From the NCBI GenBank assembly GCA_946414505.1, contig CAMKOU010000002.1:1-43821 (forward strand): a DNA stretch of 43,821 nucleotides, written 5' to 3'. The position numbers were made by a program, and so were the translations under genes. The notes beneath the pieces were generated by a model. That model was not told the origin of the DNA. It worked only from the letters and a program-made list of their open reading frames with translations, and ran no database searches. Positions 24,873 to 33,556 of the stretch are shown here, piece by piece (position 1 is the stretch's first letter; every line of letters starts with the position of its first letter). This stretch comes from an uncultured Clostridia bacterium. GTDB lineage: Bacteria > Bacillota > Clostridia > Oscillospirales > Acutalibacteraceae.

Positions 24873-25028
24873 CCTTTTTCTTTTTCTTCTTCTTCCTTTT
24901 CTTTTTCCTTTTCTTCTTCTTCTTCTTTTTCTTCTTCTTTTTCTTCGGTTGTTTGGCTTGTTTTCGGTTGTGTTTCGGTTGTGTTTCGGTTGTTCTGGGT
25001 TGTTTTCGGTTGTTTTCGGTTGTTTTTT
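24873..25028. repeat. Polypyrimidine tract and GGTTGT repeats
   Basis: Bases 24873-24946 are 74 consecutive pyrimidines on the plus strand, mostly TTC and TTTTTC units. From 24947 the sequence becomes imperfect repeats of GGTTGTTTTC or GGTTGTGTTTC to about 25028. ORFs drawn through it are low-complexity Glu/Lys or Phe/Ser strings and are probably not genes. Confidence 0.85.
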
Positions 25029-25038
25029 ACGGCGCGGC

Positions 25039-25067
25039 TTGCAAGTTGCGGCAAAGCCTGCTATAAT
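25039..25067 (+). promoter_or_regulatory. Promoter of the YwlG-type gene
   Basis: TTGCAA (25039-25044), 17 bp, TATAAT (25062-25067) on the plus strand, 19 bp before the start codon. Confidence 0.85.
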
Positions 25068-25086
25068 AGCCACAGGAGATGATACC

Positions 25087-25623
25087 ATGAACAGAGAACT
25101 ATATAATCAGGCAAAACAGGCAGCAGAGGAGATCGTGGCAGCCGCCGGACTGCAACAGGGACAGATCCTCGTTGTCGGCTGCTCGTCCAGCGAGGTGGCA
25201 GGCGGCGTGATCGGTCACGATTCCAGCGTGGAAACCGCCGAGGCGGTGTTTGCCGGCATATACGACGTATTGCAGGAAAAGGGCATTTTCCTCGCGGCGC
25301 AGTGCTGCGAGCACCTCAACCGCGCGATTTGTGTGGAGCGCGCGGCGGTGCCGGGGGCGGAAATCGTGTGCGTGGTGCCGCAGCCAAAGGCAGGCGGTTC
25401 GTTTGCCGCCACCGCCTACCGCACCTTCCGGGAGCCCGTGATGGTGGAGGAGATCAAAGCCGACGCCGGGCTGGACATCGGCGGCACGCTGATCGGGATG
25501 CACCTGAAACGCGTGGCGGTGCCCGTCAGACTGTCGCTCGACCACATCGGCAGCGCGATTTTGCTCGCCGCAAGGACTCGCCCGAAATACATCGGCGGCG
25601 AACGGGCGGTTTACAATGCGTAA
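25087..25623 (+). CDS. YwlG/TIGR01440-type conserved protein (DUF436)
   Basis: The 178-residue protein matches the YwlG group of Firmicutes: GQILVVGCSSSEVAGGVIG near the start, FLAAQCCEHLNRA in the middle, and ADAGLDIGGTLIGMHLKRVAVPVR toward the end. No confirmed function is known to me. The ATG at 25087 follows AGGAGATGATACC; the larger tracked ORF runs through the polypyrimidine tract and is artefactual. The last codons and stop (GTT TAC AAT GCG TAA) are already part of the AATGCGT array of repeat element 4. Confidence 0.92.
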   Translation: MNRELYNQAKQAAEEIVAAAGLQQGQILVVGCSSSEVAGGVIGHDSSVETAEAVFAGIYDVLQEKGIFLAAQCCEHLNRAICVERAAVPGAEIVCVVPQPKAGGSFAATAYRTFREPVMVEEIKADAGLDIGGTLIGMHLKRVAVPVRLSLDHIGSAILLAARTRPKYIGGERAVYNA

Positions 25624-25783
25624 TGCGTAATGCGTAATGAAATGAAGAGGAAACGTTTGTGGTTTCAGACCTGCGTTTCCTCTTTCCTATGAAAAGGGAC
25701 GTGTCAAAAATAACACGCCCCTTATTTATATGCAGTTTTCCAAAAGCGATAATTACGCATTACGCATTACGAATTACGCATTA
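25615..25783. repeat. Heptamer-array repeat element 4 (between convergent genes)
   Basis: Three AATGCGT units (25615-25635) on the left and four ATTACGC-type units (25752-25779) on the right are inverted around a core of about 115 bp. The core holds two terminator-like stems (GAGGAAACG/CGTTTCCTC and AAGGGACGTGT/ACACGCCCCTT). The left array supplies the stop codon of the YwlG-type gene and the right array abuts the stop of pyrD. Confidence 0.87.
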
Positions 25784-26695
25784 AATATACGGCTTTACCG
25801 TGCCGGTCAGGTCGGTGACGCTTTCGAGATGGTTTTCGTCCAAAAAGCGGTTTAAGCCCTCGTTGATCTTGACGGGCGCGTAGGGGTCGGAGAACAGCAC
25901 CGTGCCGATTTGCAACGCCGTGGCGCCTGCCATCAGCATTTCGACGGCGTCCTCCCAGGTGCTGATGCCGCCCATGCCGATGATGGGGATGCGGACGGCG
26001 TTGGCGACCTGCCACACCATGCGCACTGCCACCGGGAACACCGCCGCGCCGCTGAGACCGCCGGTGTTGTTGCGGATGACGGGACGGCGCGTGTGAATGT
26101 CGATGCGCATACCCGTCAGCGTGTTGATGAGCGACACCGCGTCGGCGCCCGCTGCCTCGGCAGCCTTGGCGATCGCGGCGATGTCGGACACATTGGGGCT
26201 GAGCTTGACGATCAGCGGCTTTTGGCAGTATTTACGCACCTGTGACGTAATGTCCTCCACCGCTTCGGGGCTGGTGCCGAACTGCACGCCGCCGCACTTG
26301 ACGTTGGGGCAGGAGATGTTCAGCTCCACCATATCCACATCCGTTTCGCTGAGCTTTTCCGCCATTTGGCAGTAGTCCTCCACGGTGTTGCCCGCGATGT
26401 TGGCGATGATGACGGTATTTTGCTGCCGCAGCCACGGCAGATCGTCGCGGATAAACGCGTCCACGCCCGGATTTTGCAGGCCGACGGCGTTGAGAATGCC
26501 CGACGGCGTTTCGGCGATGCGCGGCGGCGGATTGCCGTCGCGGCGCGTCAGGGTGATGCCCTTGCAGGAAATGCCGCCCAGTGTGCTGAGCGGATAAAAC
26601 GCACCGTACTCTCTGCCGAAGCCAAAGGTGCCCGAGGCGGCGATCAGCGGATTGTGAAACGATACGCCTGCCACCTTTACCGATAAATCAGCCAT
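25781..26695 (-). CDS. pyrD: Dihydroorotate dehydrogenase, catalytic subunit (class 1B)
   Basis: PyrD oxidises dihydroorotate to orotate in pyrimidine synthesis. The 304-residue FMN barrel shows NPLIAASGTFGFG, NISCPNVKCGG, KLSPNVSDI, NTLTGMRID and MGGISTWEDA. The true start is the ATG at 26695, overlapping the pyrK stop as TAATG; the tracked 402-residue ORF reads back into pyrK in another frame. Pairing with PyrK marks it as the NAD-dependent class 1B enzyme. Its stop codon abuts repeat element 4. Confidence 0.96.
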   Translation of the reverse strand: MADLSVKVAGVSFHNPLIAASGTFGFGREYGAFYPLSTLGGISCKGITLTRRDGNPPPRIAETPSGILNAVGLQNPGVDAFIRDDLPWLRQQNTVIIANIAGNTVEDYCQMAEKLSETDVDMVELNISCPNVKCGGVQFGTSPEAVEDITSQVRKYCQKPLIVKLSPNVSDIAAIAKAAEAAGADAVSLINTLTGMRIDIHTRRPVIRNNTGGLSGAAVFPVAVRMVWQVANAVRIPIIGMGGISTWEDAVEMLMAGATALQIGTVLFSDPYAPVKINEGLNRFLDENHLESVTDLTGTVKPYI

Positions 26696-27444
26696 TAAAA
26701 CACAACCTCCTCCGCGTGAAATACGGGGCCGTCCTTGCAGACGTGCTGCATGACCTCTTCCCCGTTTTGGCGCACCCTGACGGCGCACACCAAGCAAGCG
26801 CCGATGCCGCAGCCCATGCGCTCCTCCAGCGAGATCTGGCACGGCTTGCCAAATTCCCGGCAGACCGCCGCCACCGCCTTGAGCATGGGCACGGGGCCGC
26901 AGGCGCACACCTCGTCCACCTCGCCGATGCGTTCGCGCAGCAGGTCGGTGACAAAGCCCCCGACGCCTGCAGAGCCGTCGTCGGTACACAGCAGCGTTTC
27001 GCCGAGCGCCTTGAGATCGTCCTGCAAAATGACGAGCGATTCATGGCGGAAGCCCGTGATGATCAGCGGATCGTCGCACTGCCTGGCGGTGTAGAGCATG
27101 GGCGGCACGCCGATGCCGCCGCCGATCAGGCAATAGCGCTTGCCCTTTTCGACGGCAAAGCCGTTGCCGAGCGGCGCCAATACGTCCACGGTGCCGCCGG
27201 GCTGCATCTGCGACATGATTTTTGTACCCTCGCCCTTGACCTGATACACCAGCCGCAGCACGCCGTCTGACACGTCGCACACCGAGATCGGGCGGCGCAG
27301 CGCCTTGCCGGGCACATACACATGGGCAAACTGACCGCAGGCAACGGACAGATCGTCCTGCTGCCAGCGGAGACGCATATCAAAAATGCCCGCTGCGATC
27401 TCCGCATTTGACAGCAAGGGCAGTTGTCTGACGTCATATTTCAT
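26695..27444 (-). CDS. pyrK: Dihydroorotate dehydrogenase electron transfer subunit
   Basis: PyrK carries electrons from PyrD to NAD through FAD and a 2Fe-2S cluster. The 249-residue protein shows the FAD-binding region with ALRRPISVCD, the nucleotide-binding GGGIGVPPMLY segment, and cluster ligands in GCGIGACLVCAV plus the later HVCKDGP cysteine. The start follows GGGGAGAG. It sits 24 bp after the transglutaminase-like gene on the same strand and is translationally coupled to pyrD. Confidence 0.96.
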   Translation of the reverse strand: MKYDVRQLPLLSNAEIAAGIFDMRLRWQQDDLSVACGQFAHVYVPGKALRRPISVCDVSDGVLRLVYQVKGEGTKIMSQMQPGGTVDVLAPLGNGFAVEKGKRYCLIGGGIGVPPMLYTARQCDDPLIITGFRHESLVILQDDLKALGETLLCTDDGSAGVGGFVTDLLRERIGEVDEVCACGPVPMLKAVAAVCREFGKPCQISLEERMGCGIGACLVCAVRVRQNGEEVMQHVCKDGPVFHAEEVVF

Positions 27445-27468
27445 GATTCCACTCTCCCCAAAGATTGA

Positions 27469-28716
27469 TTAATCGTATTTGAGCAGCAGCGTGATGACGC
27501 GCCGGTTTTCGTTGGCGCTGAGCTTGCTGCTGTTGTTGATGAACGGCTCGTAATCGTTGCTTTCGTTGGCGCCCGACACCCAATCGTAGGCGTAGCCCTG
27601 CACCAGCAGGTCAAAGGTTTCCTCAAAGTCGAGCGCTTCGCTGACCATAAAGCAGCAGGAATCCCTTTGGTCGAGCGCCGCCTGCGCCACATAGGACACA
27701 TAATCGCCCGCGTCGAGGTCGTCGATGGCCATGGAATTGCGGAGAAAATAATTGTACGCGGTGGCGGTGCAGTCCGGCACAAAGCCGTTGTACCACACGT
27801 CGGGATCCTCGCTTTCGTTAAACAGCGGCGAAATGGTGTGATCCTTTTCGATCTCCGCCGTGGTCAGGTTGAAATAGTAGTAACGGTCGCTTTCCACCGA
27901 CGCGTCCTCATAATCGTCCCACGTCACATCCACATGGTACCAGTCGCCGTCGAGCTGCACGCAGTTCCAAATATGGTTGACGTTGCCCTCGTCGGTAAAG
28001 TCCTTTGCCTGCCCCTGAATGACCCAGCAGGGAACGTCCAGCCGCTCGCACAGCAGCTGGAAGGCGCGGGTATAGCCCTCGCACACCGCCCGTTCCTCCA
28101 CCAGCGCACCGTAGGCGTTTTGCTCGTTGGAGCGCACCCTGTCGTTTTTGTGCAGCTCCACCGCCTCGTCGTCATAGACGCAGTTTTCGATCAAGTAATG
28201 GTGCAAATACAGCTCTTTTTCATAGGCGGAGCCGTCGGCGGGCGCTTTGTCCGTCACCGTCTGCACCACCTGCTCCATTTGATCGCGCGCCGCTTGCAGC
28301 GCCTCGTCCTCCAGCTTGAAATGCAGGCTGATGCGCAGCCTGCCCTGCACGGTGGAATAGTAATACGGCTCTGCCTCGTCGATCCAAAACACTGCGGGAT
28401 GGTCGTCCTTGTACAGCTCTAAAATGTCGCTGACGCGCTGCATGTTATCAAACGCATCGCTGTAAAACTCGGTGCTGTGCGGTTGGTTCACCGCCTCGTC
28501 AATGGCGGCATACAGCCGCTGCTCGGCGTCGTTTGCCAACGCATTAAATCCATATCCCGTATATTTTTGCCGCAGCTCCTCCACAGACACCTGCGTGGTG
28601 TTTGCCGCTTCGGGAAGCGCGGCGCTGCCGGCGTCCGTCACCGGCAACGCGCATCCCGCCGGCAGCATCGCGCCGCACACGGCTGCCGCGACCGCCAAAA
28701 CGGATATTTTTTTCAT
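27469..28716 (-). CDS. Transglutaminase-like lipoprotein
   Basis: The 415-residue protein has a lipoprotein-type signal (KKISVLAVAAAVCGAMLPAGC). The transglutaminase-like core is seen in the order Cys (ERAVCEGYTRAFQLLCE), His (NVNHIWNCVQLDGDWYHVD) and Asp (VTWDDYED), a complete catalytic triad. Such proteins act as peptidases or cross-linkers at the cell surface. The start lies four bases from the end of the DUF4340-type gene with AGGT upstream, so it belongs to the Gld-like operon. Confidence 0.85.
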   Translation of the reverse strand: MKKISVLAVAAAVCGAMLPAGCALPVTDAGSAALPEAANTTQVSVEELRQKYTGYGFNALANDAEQRLYAAIDEAVNQPHSTEFYSDAFDNMQRVSDILELYKDDHPAVFWIDEAEPYYYSTVQGRLRISLHFKLEDEALQAARDQMEQVVQTVTDKAPADGSAYEKELYLHHYLIENCVYDDEAVELHKNDRVRSNEQNAYGALVEERAVCEGYTRAFQLLCERLDVPCWVIQGQAKDFTDEGNVNHIWNCVQLDGDWYHVDVTWDDYEDASVESDRYYYFNLTTAEIEKDHTISPLFNESEDPDVWYNGFVPDCTATAYNYFLRNSMAIDDLDAGDYVSYVAQAALDQRDSCCFMVSEALDFEETFDLLVQGYAYDWVSGANESNDYEPFINNSSKLSANENRRVITLLLKYD

Positions 28717-28719
28717 GTA

Positions 28720-30213
28720 TCAAGCTACCTCGGAAATACTGTTGACGGCGCGGGTAACGTCGCCCTTGTTGCTGTGTCCCATCACTTCGCCGTTGAGCTT
28801 GGCGAGATATTTGTCGCCGTCGCTGATAAACTCCACCTTGTCGCTGCCGCCGTCGGCAAAGGTATAGGTGATGGTGAGCGCAGCGGTGCTGCCGCTGTCG
28901 GTTTTGGCGTCCGCAAGCGGCACCAGCGCCACATTGTTGTACATTTCGGTAAATTTGCCGATCTCGATGTCCTTGCCGCCGCTTGTCACGGTGGTCACCT
29001 CGGCGGTGGTCTCATTGCCTTTGTCGTCGGTGGTGACGGATTCCTTGGTCTCCAGCGCAAAGGTGGTGGTTTTGCCGTTCGCCGTGACCGCCATTTCGGT
29101 CAGCGCGGTCATTTTGGGGTTGCACACATACTCGCCGCACAGCTTGTCAAAGCTCGTTTGGCTCCACGCCGCCTTGCTCGCCGCAAGGGTGTACACCACG
29201 CTGCCGCCGCCGGTCATCAAACAGATCTTGCCGTCCGCGTCGGGCTTGGACGCGTGCAGCTCCACCGTGCCGTCGGGATATTCCGCCGTCAGCGTCGCAT
29301 AGGGCGTCGCCAGCCCCAGCTCCTGCAGCTGCGCGTCGGAGGGATTCACCATTTTGACCGCGTCGGCATACAAGCCGCGAATACCGCCCGTGATCAGGCT
29401 GCTTTCCACCTCGTTTGCCATCCGCGCGGCGGGCGCTGTCATACGGTAGGAAGCGGTATAATTGTCGTCGTCGTTGGGCACCAGCGTGATCGCCTTGGCA
29501 AAGCCGGCGCCGGAAATGGTGATCTCGGACGCCTGGTTGTTGTCGGTGTTGTCCGCCGCGTCGTTAACGGCCAGGCTCATCATGTCGGTCAAGCCCAAGT
29601 CAAACGCCGAAACGGTGTCGGTATCGGCGACATACACCGCGTCGCCGGTGCCGAATTTGATGTAGGTGCCCGCCTGCTTCGGCGCGTCGCTGCCGACGAT
29701 GATCACCGCCTTGGTTTTGTCCGTGTAGGTCACGGTGACGGTGGAACGCGGCTTGTCAAAGCCAAATTCCGCACCCTTGCTTTTGTCGAGCGTCGCCACC
29801 TTGGAAAAGCGGAGGCTTGCCGCCGCGCTCGCGATCTTGTCGGGCACGCCGGTTTGCAGGGCATAGTCCTCATAGCCCTTGACGGTGTACACCGTCGCTT
29901 GTCCCTCGGGGGTTTGCGACAGCACGTCGAGCGTGCCCTTGCTGTTTTCCACATGAATGCTTTGGATGTCGGCGGGATAGTATTCCATCAGCGTGCCGTA
30001 GCTGTTGTTGGCGATGTTGCCGTCCTTGTCGGTTTCCACCTGCGCCTGGTGCAGGCCGTCGCCGTCCACCGACCGCGACAGCGCCACACCCTCGTCAATG
30101 GTGGCGTTTTGCGCGTCGCTGCCGCCCTTGGGCAAAAATACCAGCAGCAGAACGACGGCAACCAGCACCGCCGCGGCAATGCCGCCTATTATCAGTCCTT
30201 TTTTCTTGTTCAT
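28720..30213 (-). CDS. DUF4340-type membrane-anchored protein
   Basis: The 497-residue protein starts with a short basic stretch and one membrane segment (GLIIGGIAAAVLVAVVLLLVFLP); the rest is outside the cell. Repeated beta-rich segments such as VTVTYTDKTKAVIIVGSDAP and TAEYPDGTVELHASKPDADG fit the DUF4340 family, which is commonly encoded next to GldF/GldG-like ABC genes. The ATG at 30213 follows AGGAGG and overlaps the GldG-like stop as ATGA. The function is not established; it is probably an extracellular part of the transporter complex. Confidence 0.8.
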   Translation of the reverse strand: MNKKKGLIIGGIAAAVLVAVVLLLVFLPKGGSDAQNATIDEGVALSRSVDGDGLHQAQVETDKDGNIANNSYGTLMEYYPADIQSIHVENSKGTLDVLSQTPEGQATVYTVKGYEDYALQTGVPDKIASAAASLRFSKVATLDKSKGAEFGFDKPRSTVTVTYTDKTKAVIIVGSDAPKQAGTYIKFGTGDAVYVADTDTVSAFDLGLTDMMSLAVNDAADNTDNNQASEITISGAGFAKAITLVPNDDDNYTASYRMTAPAARMANEVESSLITGGIRGLYADAVKMVNPSDAQLQELGLATPYATLTAEYPDGTVELHASKPDADGKICLMTGGGSVVYTLAASKAAWSQTSFDKLCGEYVCNPKMTALTEMAVTANGKTTTFALETKESVTTDDKGNETTAEVTTVTSGGKDIEIGKFTEMYNNVALVPLADAKTDSGSTAALTITYTFADGGSDKVEFISDGDKYLAKLNGEVMGHSNKGDVTRAVNSISEVA

Positions 30214-31745
30214 CAGCGGTTCCTCCTGCGCATCCACAACACGATGCCCGTCGCAAGCACCGCCGCCGGAATGACGAACATAAACAGGATCATCATCGCG
30301 TTGGAGGCGGTGGCGCTCGGTGCGCCGAGAGTGGCGTTGTCGATGGTTTTGCTCTCAATGATCACGGCGTTGTCCTCTTTGTCCGCGATCGTGTTGACCA
30401 AGGTCATAAAATATTCGGCGTTGTTGAAGCTGGGGTAATTCAGATCCGCCGACAGCAGCATCGCCTTGGAGCTGAACACCACCACGTTGGAGCTTTGCTC
30501 GGTGCCTGCCTTGACGCCCTCGGCGGCAACGGGGATCGGCTTGCCGGTGATGTTGGCTTCGGCGTCAAAGTCGTCGCCGGCGTCAAACGGCAGGATGCCC
30601 GCCTTGTCGGAGCTTTGCAGCAGCGCGTGCGCGGTGTTTTCGTCCTTGATGGTGACGCCCAGCGCGTATTCGTTGACGACAAACACATTTTGGCTGCTGA
30701 GCTTTTCGGTGTAATAGTCGGTGTAGTCGAGCAGCGACACATACGGCGTGGTGTTGTTCAGCCGGTGGTTGGGATCGGTTTCATACAGCATACCCTTGTT
30801 GAGCGCCATGCCGTAGTCGCTGAGGATCGCGTCGATGTTCGGGGTTTTGATCTCGCCCAGACGCGGATCGGCGTTGGCGACATAAATAAGGGTTTTGCCG
30901 TATTTGCCGTCGTTTTCCAGCCACTTTTGCAGCGCTGCGGCAGCTTCGTCGCTGAGGTCGCGTTCGGGCGCGAACAGCAGCACAAAACGCGCGTCCTTGT
31001 CGAGCGTGCCGGTGAGCAGCGACACCTCGTTGACCTGGTAGGCGTTGTCGGTGAGCAGCGCGGTCACACCGCCGTAGCCGTCGTCGCTGTTTTCGCCCTC
31101 GCCGGTCATCACGTCCACGATCACCTTGTTTTCGGTGGTGACGTCGAGCGCCGCCTTGACCACCGCCTGCTCAATGGTGGTGCCCGTCCACTGGTAGACG
31201 CCCATCGAGTTGAAATATTCCTCGTCGTAGGTAAAGCAATCGGTCACCGACAGTCCCTTATATTGCTTGCCGCACACCATCACGCCCATCGTATCGTTGG
31301 TTTTCCAGTTGACGTTGGGATAATCCTGCGCAAACTGCGGATTTTCGGTGGTGTCCACAAAGTCATAGGTAAATTTGCCGTTGGAGGCGGACGCCATTTT
31401 GTCGAGCAGGTTTTTCGCCTGCACAAAATGGGTGCTGACGCTTGTAAAATCCTCCTCGGAGGCAACGATGTGCAGCTTGACGTCCTTTGTCAGGCGGCTC
31501 ATGTAGTCCTTGGTGTCGTTCGACAGGGCAAACGCCTTGTTGGCGGTGAGATCCGCCTTCAGCTCGGGGAACCGATCTACGAGCAGCCCCACCACGACGT
31601 TCAGCAAAACCACGACCGCGACGCCCACGGCGGTCAAGATCACCGCCAGCGAGCCGTGCCGCATTTTGCGGGATTGCAACAGCGCTTTCGGCTTTGAGGG
31701 CTTTTTTTCCGTTTTAACGGAGGTCTTTTCGTTCTTTTCAGCCAT
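30213..31745 (-). CDS. GldG-like ABC transporter auxiliary protein
   Basis: The 510-residue protein has one N-terminal membrane segment (AVILTAVGVAVVVLLNVVVGLLV), a large outer domain and a C-terminal membrane segment (AMMILFMFVIPAAVLATGIVLW) followed by RRRNR. The outer part includes FVDTTENPQFAQDY and VIVDVMTGEGENSDDGY, as expected for GldG/ABC_transp_aux proteins. AGGAGGGG lies before the start. It is encoded between the permease and the DUF4340 gene, the usual arrangement. The gliding role of GldG does not transfer to this organism type. Confidence 0.85.
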   Translation of the reverse strand: MAEKNEKTSVKTEKKPSKPKALLQSRKMRHGSLAVILTAVGVAVVVLLNVVVGLLVDRFPELKADLTANKAFALSNDTKDYMSRLTKDVKLHIVASEEDFTSVSTHFVQAKNLLDKMASASNGKFTYDFVDTTENPQFAQDYPNVNWKTNDTMGVMVCGKQYKGLSVTDCFTYDEEYFNSMGVYQWTGTTIEQAVVKAALDVTTENKVIVDVMTGEGENSDDGYGGVTALLTDNAYQVNEVSLLTGTLDKDARFVLLFAPERDLSDEAAAALQKWLENDGKYGKTLIYVANADPRLGEIKTPNIDAILSDYGMALNKGMLYETDPNHRLNNTTPYVSLLDYTDYYTEKLSSQNVFVVNEYALGVTIKDENTAHALLQSSDKAGILPFDAGDDFDAEANITGKPIPVAAEGVKAGTEQSSNVVVFSSKAMLLSADLNYPSFNNAEYFMTLVNTIADKEDNAVIIESKTIDNATLGAPSATASNAMMILFMFVIPAAVLATGIVLWMRRRNR

Positions 31746-31758
31746 TGTTCACCCCTCC

Positions 31759-32463
31759 TTAGCTCCAGCGGCGTCTTTCCAGAACGCGCACGGTGAAAAA
31801 GATAAACAGCCCCGTCACGCTCAGATAGAACATCACATCCACGATACTGAGAATACCGTAGGTAAAATTCGTATAGTAATTGAGGAAATTCAGCTTTTCC
31901 AAAACCGCGGACAGCCAGTCCACGGGAACCAGGCTGATGAGATAGCCCATGGTGTCGATAAACAGACCGACCGCCATGCCGATGACGGCGGCGACCACCA
32001 TGCTCTCGGTCAGCGAGGAAATAAAGATATTGATGGCGATCATGGCAACGCCGACCAGCAAAATGCCGAGCAGCGTACACAATATCACCGTCCACTGCGG
32101 CTGCGCGAAAAAGGAGATGACCACGCCGTACACCAAAAAGATGGCGCAGCACAGGGCATACACGCAAAACGCGCCCAAAAACTTGCCCATCACGATCTCG
32201 ATCAGGCTGACGGGCGAGGTCAGCAGCGCCTGGTCGGTCTTTTGGCGCTTTTCCTCGGAAAAGGTTTTCATCGTCAGCACCGGGATGATGAACATGATGA
32301 TGTAAAACATGTTGGCGAACACATAAGACAGGCTGGCGGAGTTGTTGTAAAAGCAGTACAAATAAAAGAACATGCCGCTGAAAAAGTAATACACAGCCAG
32401 CACCACATAGGCGATGGCGGAGTTAAAGTAGCCCGACATTTCGCGCTTAAAGATAGCTCCCAT
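31759..32463 (-). CDS. ABC-2 type permease (GldF-like)
   Basis: The 234-residue permease has six membrane segments. MGAIFKREMSGYFNSAIAYV at the N-terminus, PVLTMKTFSEEKRQKTDQALLTSPVSLIEIVMGKF in the cytoplasmic loop and a final VMFYLSVTGLFIFFTVRVLERRRW are characteristic of GldF-like subunits. Its ATG overlaps the ATPase stop as TAATG, so the two are coupled. It forms the membrane channel of the Gld-like transporter. Confidence 0.92.
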   Translation of the reverse strand: MGAIFKREMSGYFNSAIAYVVLAVYYFFSGMFFYLYCFYNNSASLSYVFANMFYIIMFIIPVLTMKTFSEEKRQKTDQALLTSPVSLIEIVMGKFLGAFCVYALCCAIFLVYGVVISFFAQPQWTVILCTLLGILLVGVAMIAINIFISSLTESMVVAAVIGMAVGLFIDTMGYLISLVPVDWLSAVLEKLNFLNYYTNFTYGILSIVDVMFYLSVTGLFIFFTVRVLERRRWS

Positions 32464-33398
32464 TACGCCTTGCCTCCTTTCGCCTTGGCGGTCAGCTTGA
32501 GGTAGAGCTCCTCCAGGCTGTCGCCGCCCGCTTTCATTTCCAAAATGGGACAGTCGATGCGCGCCATCGCGCTGAACACGGCGCGGCGGACGTCCTCGCC
32601 GGGCTTGAACTCCACGCTGAGCTGTCCCTGTGTGCCGGTGCGCTTCACCTTGAGCACGCCGGGGATCTTTTGCAGCTCCGCCGTCGCGTCTGCCAAGCTG
32701 CCGTCCACGGTCAGCAGCAGCTGTCCCTCCTGCGCGAGCACCTGTGACAGCTCGTCGGTTTTGGCGTCGGCAATGATCTTGCCGCCCGCGATGATGATGA
32801 TCCGGTCGCAGGTGGCGGAAATTTCGCTGAGCACGTGCGACGAAAAGATCACCGTATGCTTTTTGCCGAGGCTCTTGATCAGCTTGCGGATCTCGATGAT
32901 CTGCTGCGGATCCAATCCGACCGTCGGCTCGTCGAGGATGATGACCGGCGGATTGCCGAGCAGCGCCTGCGCAAAGCCGACGCGCTGGCGGTAGCCCTTG
33001 GACAGGTTTTTGATGAGCCGCTTGCCGTGCTTTTCCAGCCCCACCAAGCGCATGACCTCGTCCACATGCGCCTGCTTGGGCAGCCTGACGCGCTTGAGGT
33101 CAAACATGAATTCCAGATATTTGCGCACCGTCATGTCCGCATACAGCGGCGGCAGCTCGGGCAGGTAGCCGATTTTTTGCTTGGTTTGCTTCGGCTGCGC
33201 CAAAATTTCGCTGCCGTCCACCGTCACGGTGCCCGAGGTGGAGGAAATGTAGCCCGTGATGATGTTCATCGTGGTGGATTTTCCCGCGCCGTTCGGCCCC
33301 AAAAAGCCGAGCACCTCGCCGGTGTCTACGGTAAAGCTGACGTCGTCGAGCGCAAGCAGCTTGCCGTAGCGTTTGGTGAGATTTTTAACCTCTATCAA
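32463..33398 (-). CDS. ABC transporter ATP-binding protein (GldA-like)
   Basis: The ATPase has a Walker A (GPNGAGKST), a Q-loop region (KIGYLPELPPLYADM), the signature (NLSKGYRQRVG), Walker B with catalytic Glu (VIILDEPTVGLDP) and the H-loop (HTVIFSSHVLSE). A C-terminal accessory domain of about 90 residues follows. I prefer the TTG at 33398 as start: it follows TTAGGAG at eight bases and puts IEVKNLTKRYG at the N-terminus (311 residues). The tracked Met at 33455 has no RBS. It is the first gene of the operon. Confidence 0.93.
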   Translation of the reverse strand: MIEVKNLTKRYGKLLALDDVSFTVDTGEVLGFLGPNGAGKSTTMNIITGYISSTSGTVTVDGSEILAQPKQTKQKIGYLPELPPLYADMTVRKYLEFMFDLKRVRLPKQAHVDEVMRLVGLEKHGKRLIKNLSKGYRQRVGFAQALLGNPPVIILDEPTVGLDPQQIIEIRKLIKSLGKKHTVIFSSHVLSEISATCDRIIIIAGGKIIADAKTDELSQVLAQEGQLLLTVDGSLADATAELQKIPGVLKVKRTGTQGQLSVEFKPGEDVRRAVFSAMARIDCPILEMKAGGDSLEELYLKLTAKAKGGKA

Positions 33399-33508
33399 CT
33401 GTATCACTCCTAACAGAAACTTCTGCACGTTTTTCCAACGTATATTGTACCACAAGTAAACGGAATTTGGTAGGGTTTTTTGTAAAAATTCAGATTTTCA
33501 TCACAAAA

Positions 33509-33537
33509 CAAAAGCCTGCGGCACACACCGCAGGCTT
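33509..33537 (-). terminator. Terminator of the dockerin gene
   Basis: GCCTGCGG and CCGCAGGC form a stem with a six-base loop, followed on the minus strand by a T-rich tail, 20 bp after the dockerin-protein stop. Confidence 0.85.
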
Positions 33538-33556
33538 CTGCTGACTTTCTATTCGG

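Noticed and set aside
24599-25088. Glu/Lys-rich ORFs through the polypyrimidine tract
   Set aside because: Low-complexity translation of simple repeats in all frames; no RBS and no conserved segment.
25781-26989. 402-residue form of PyrD
   Set aside because: The N-terminal part is pyrK read in the wrong frame; the true start overlaps the pyrK stop at 26695.
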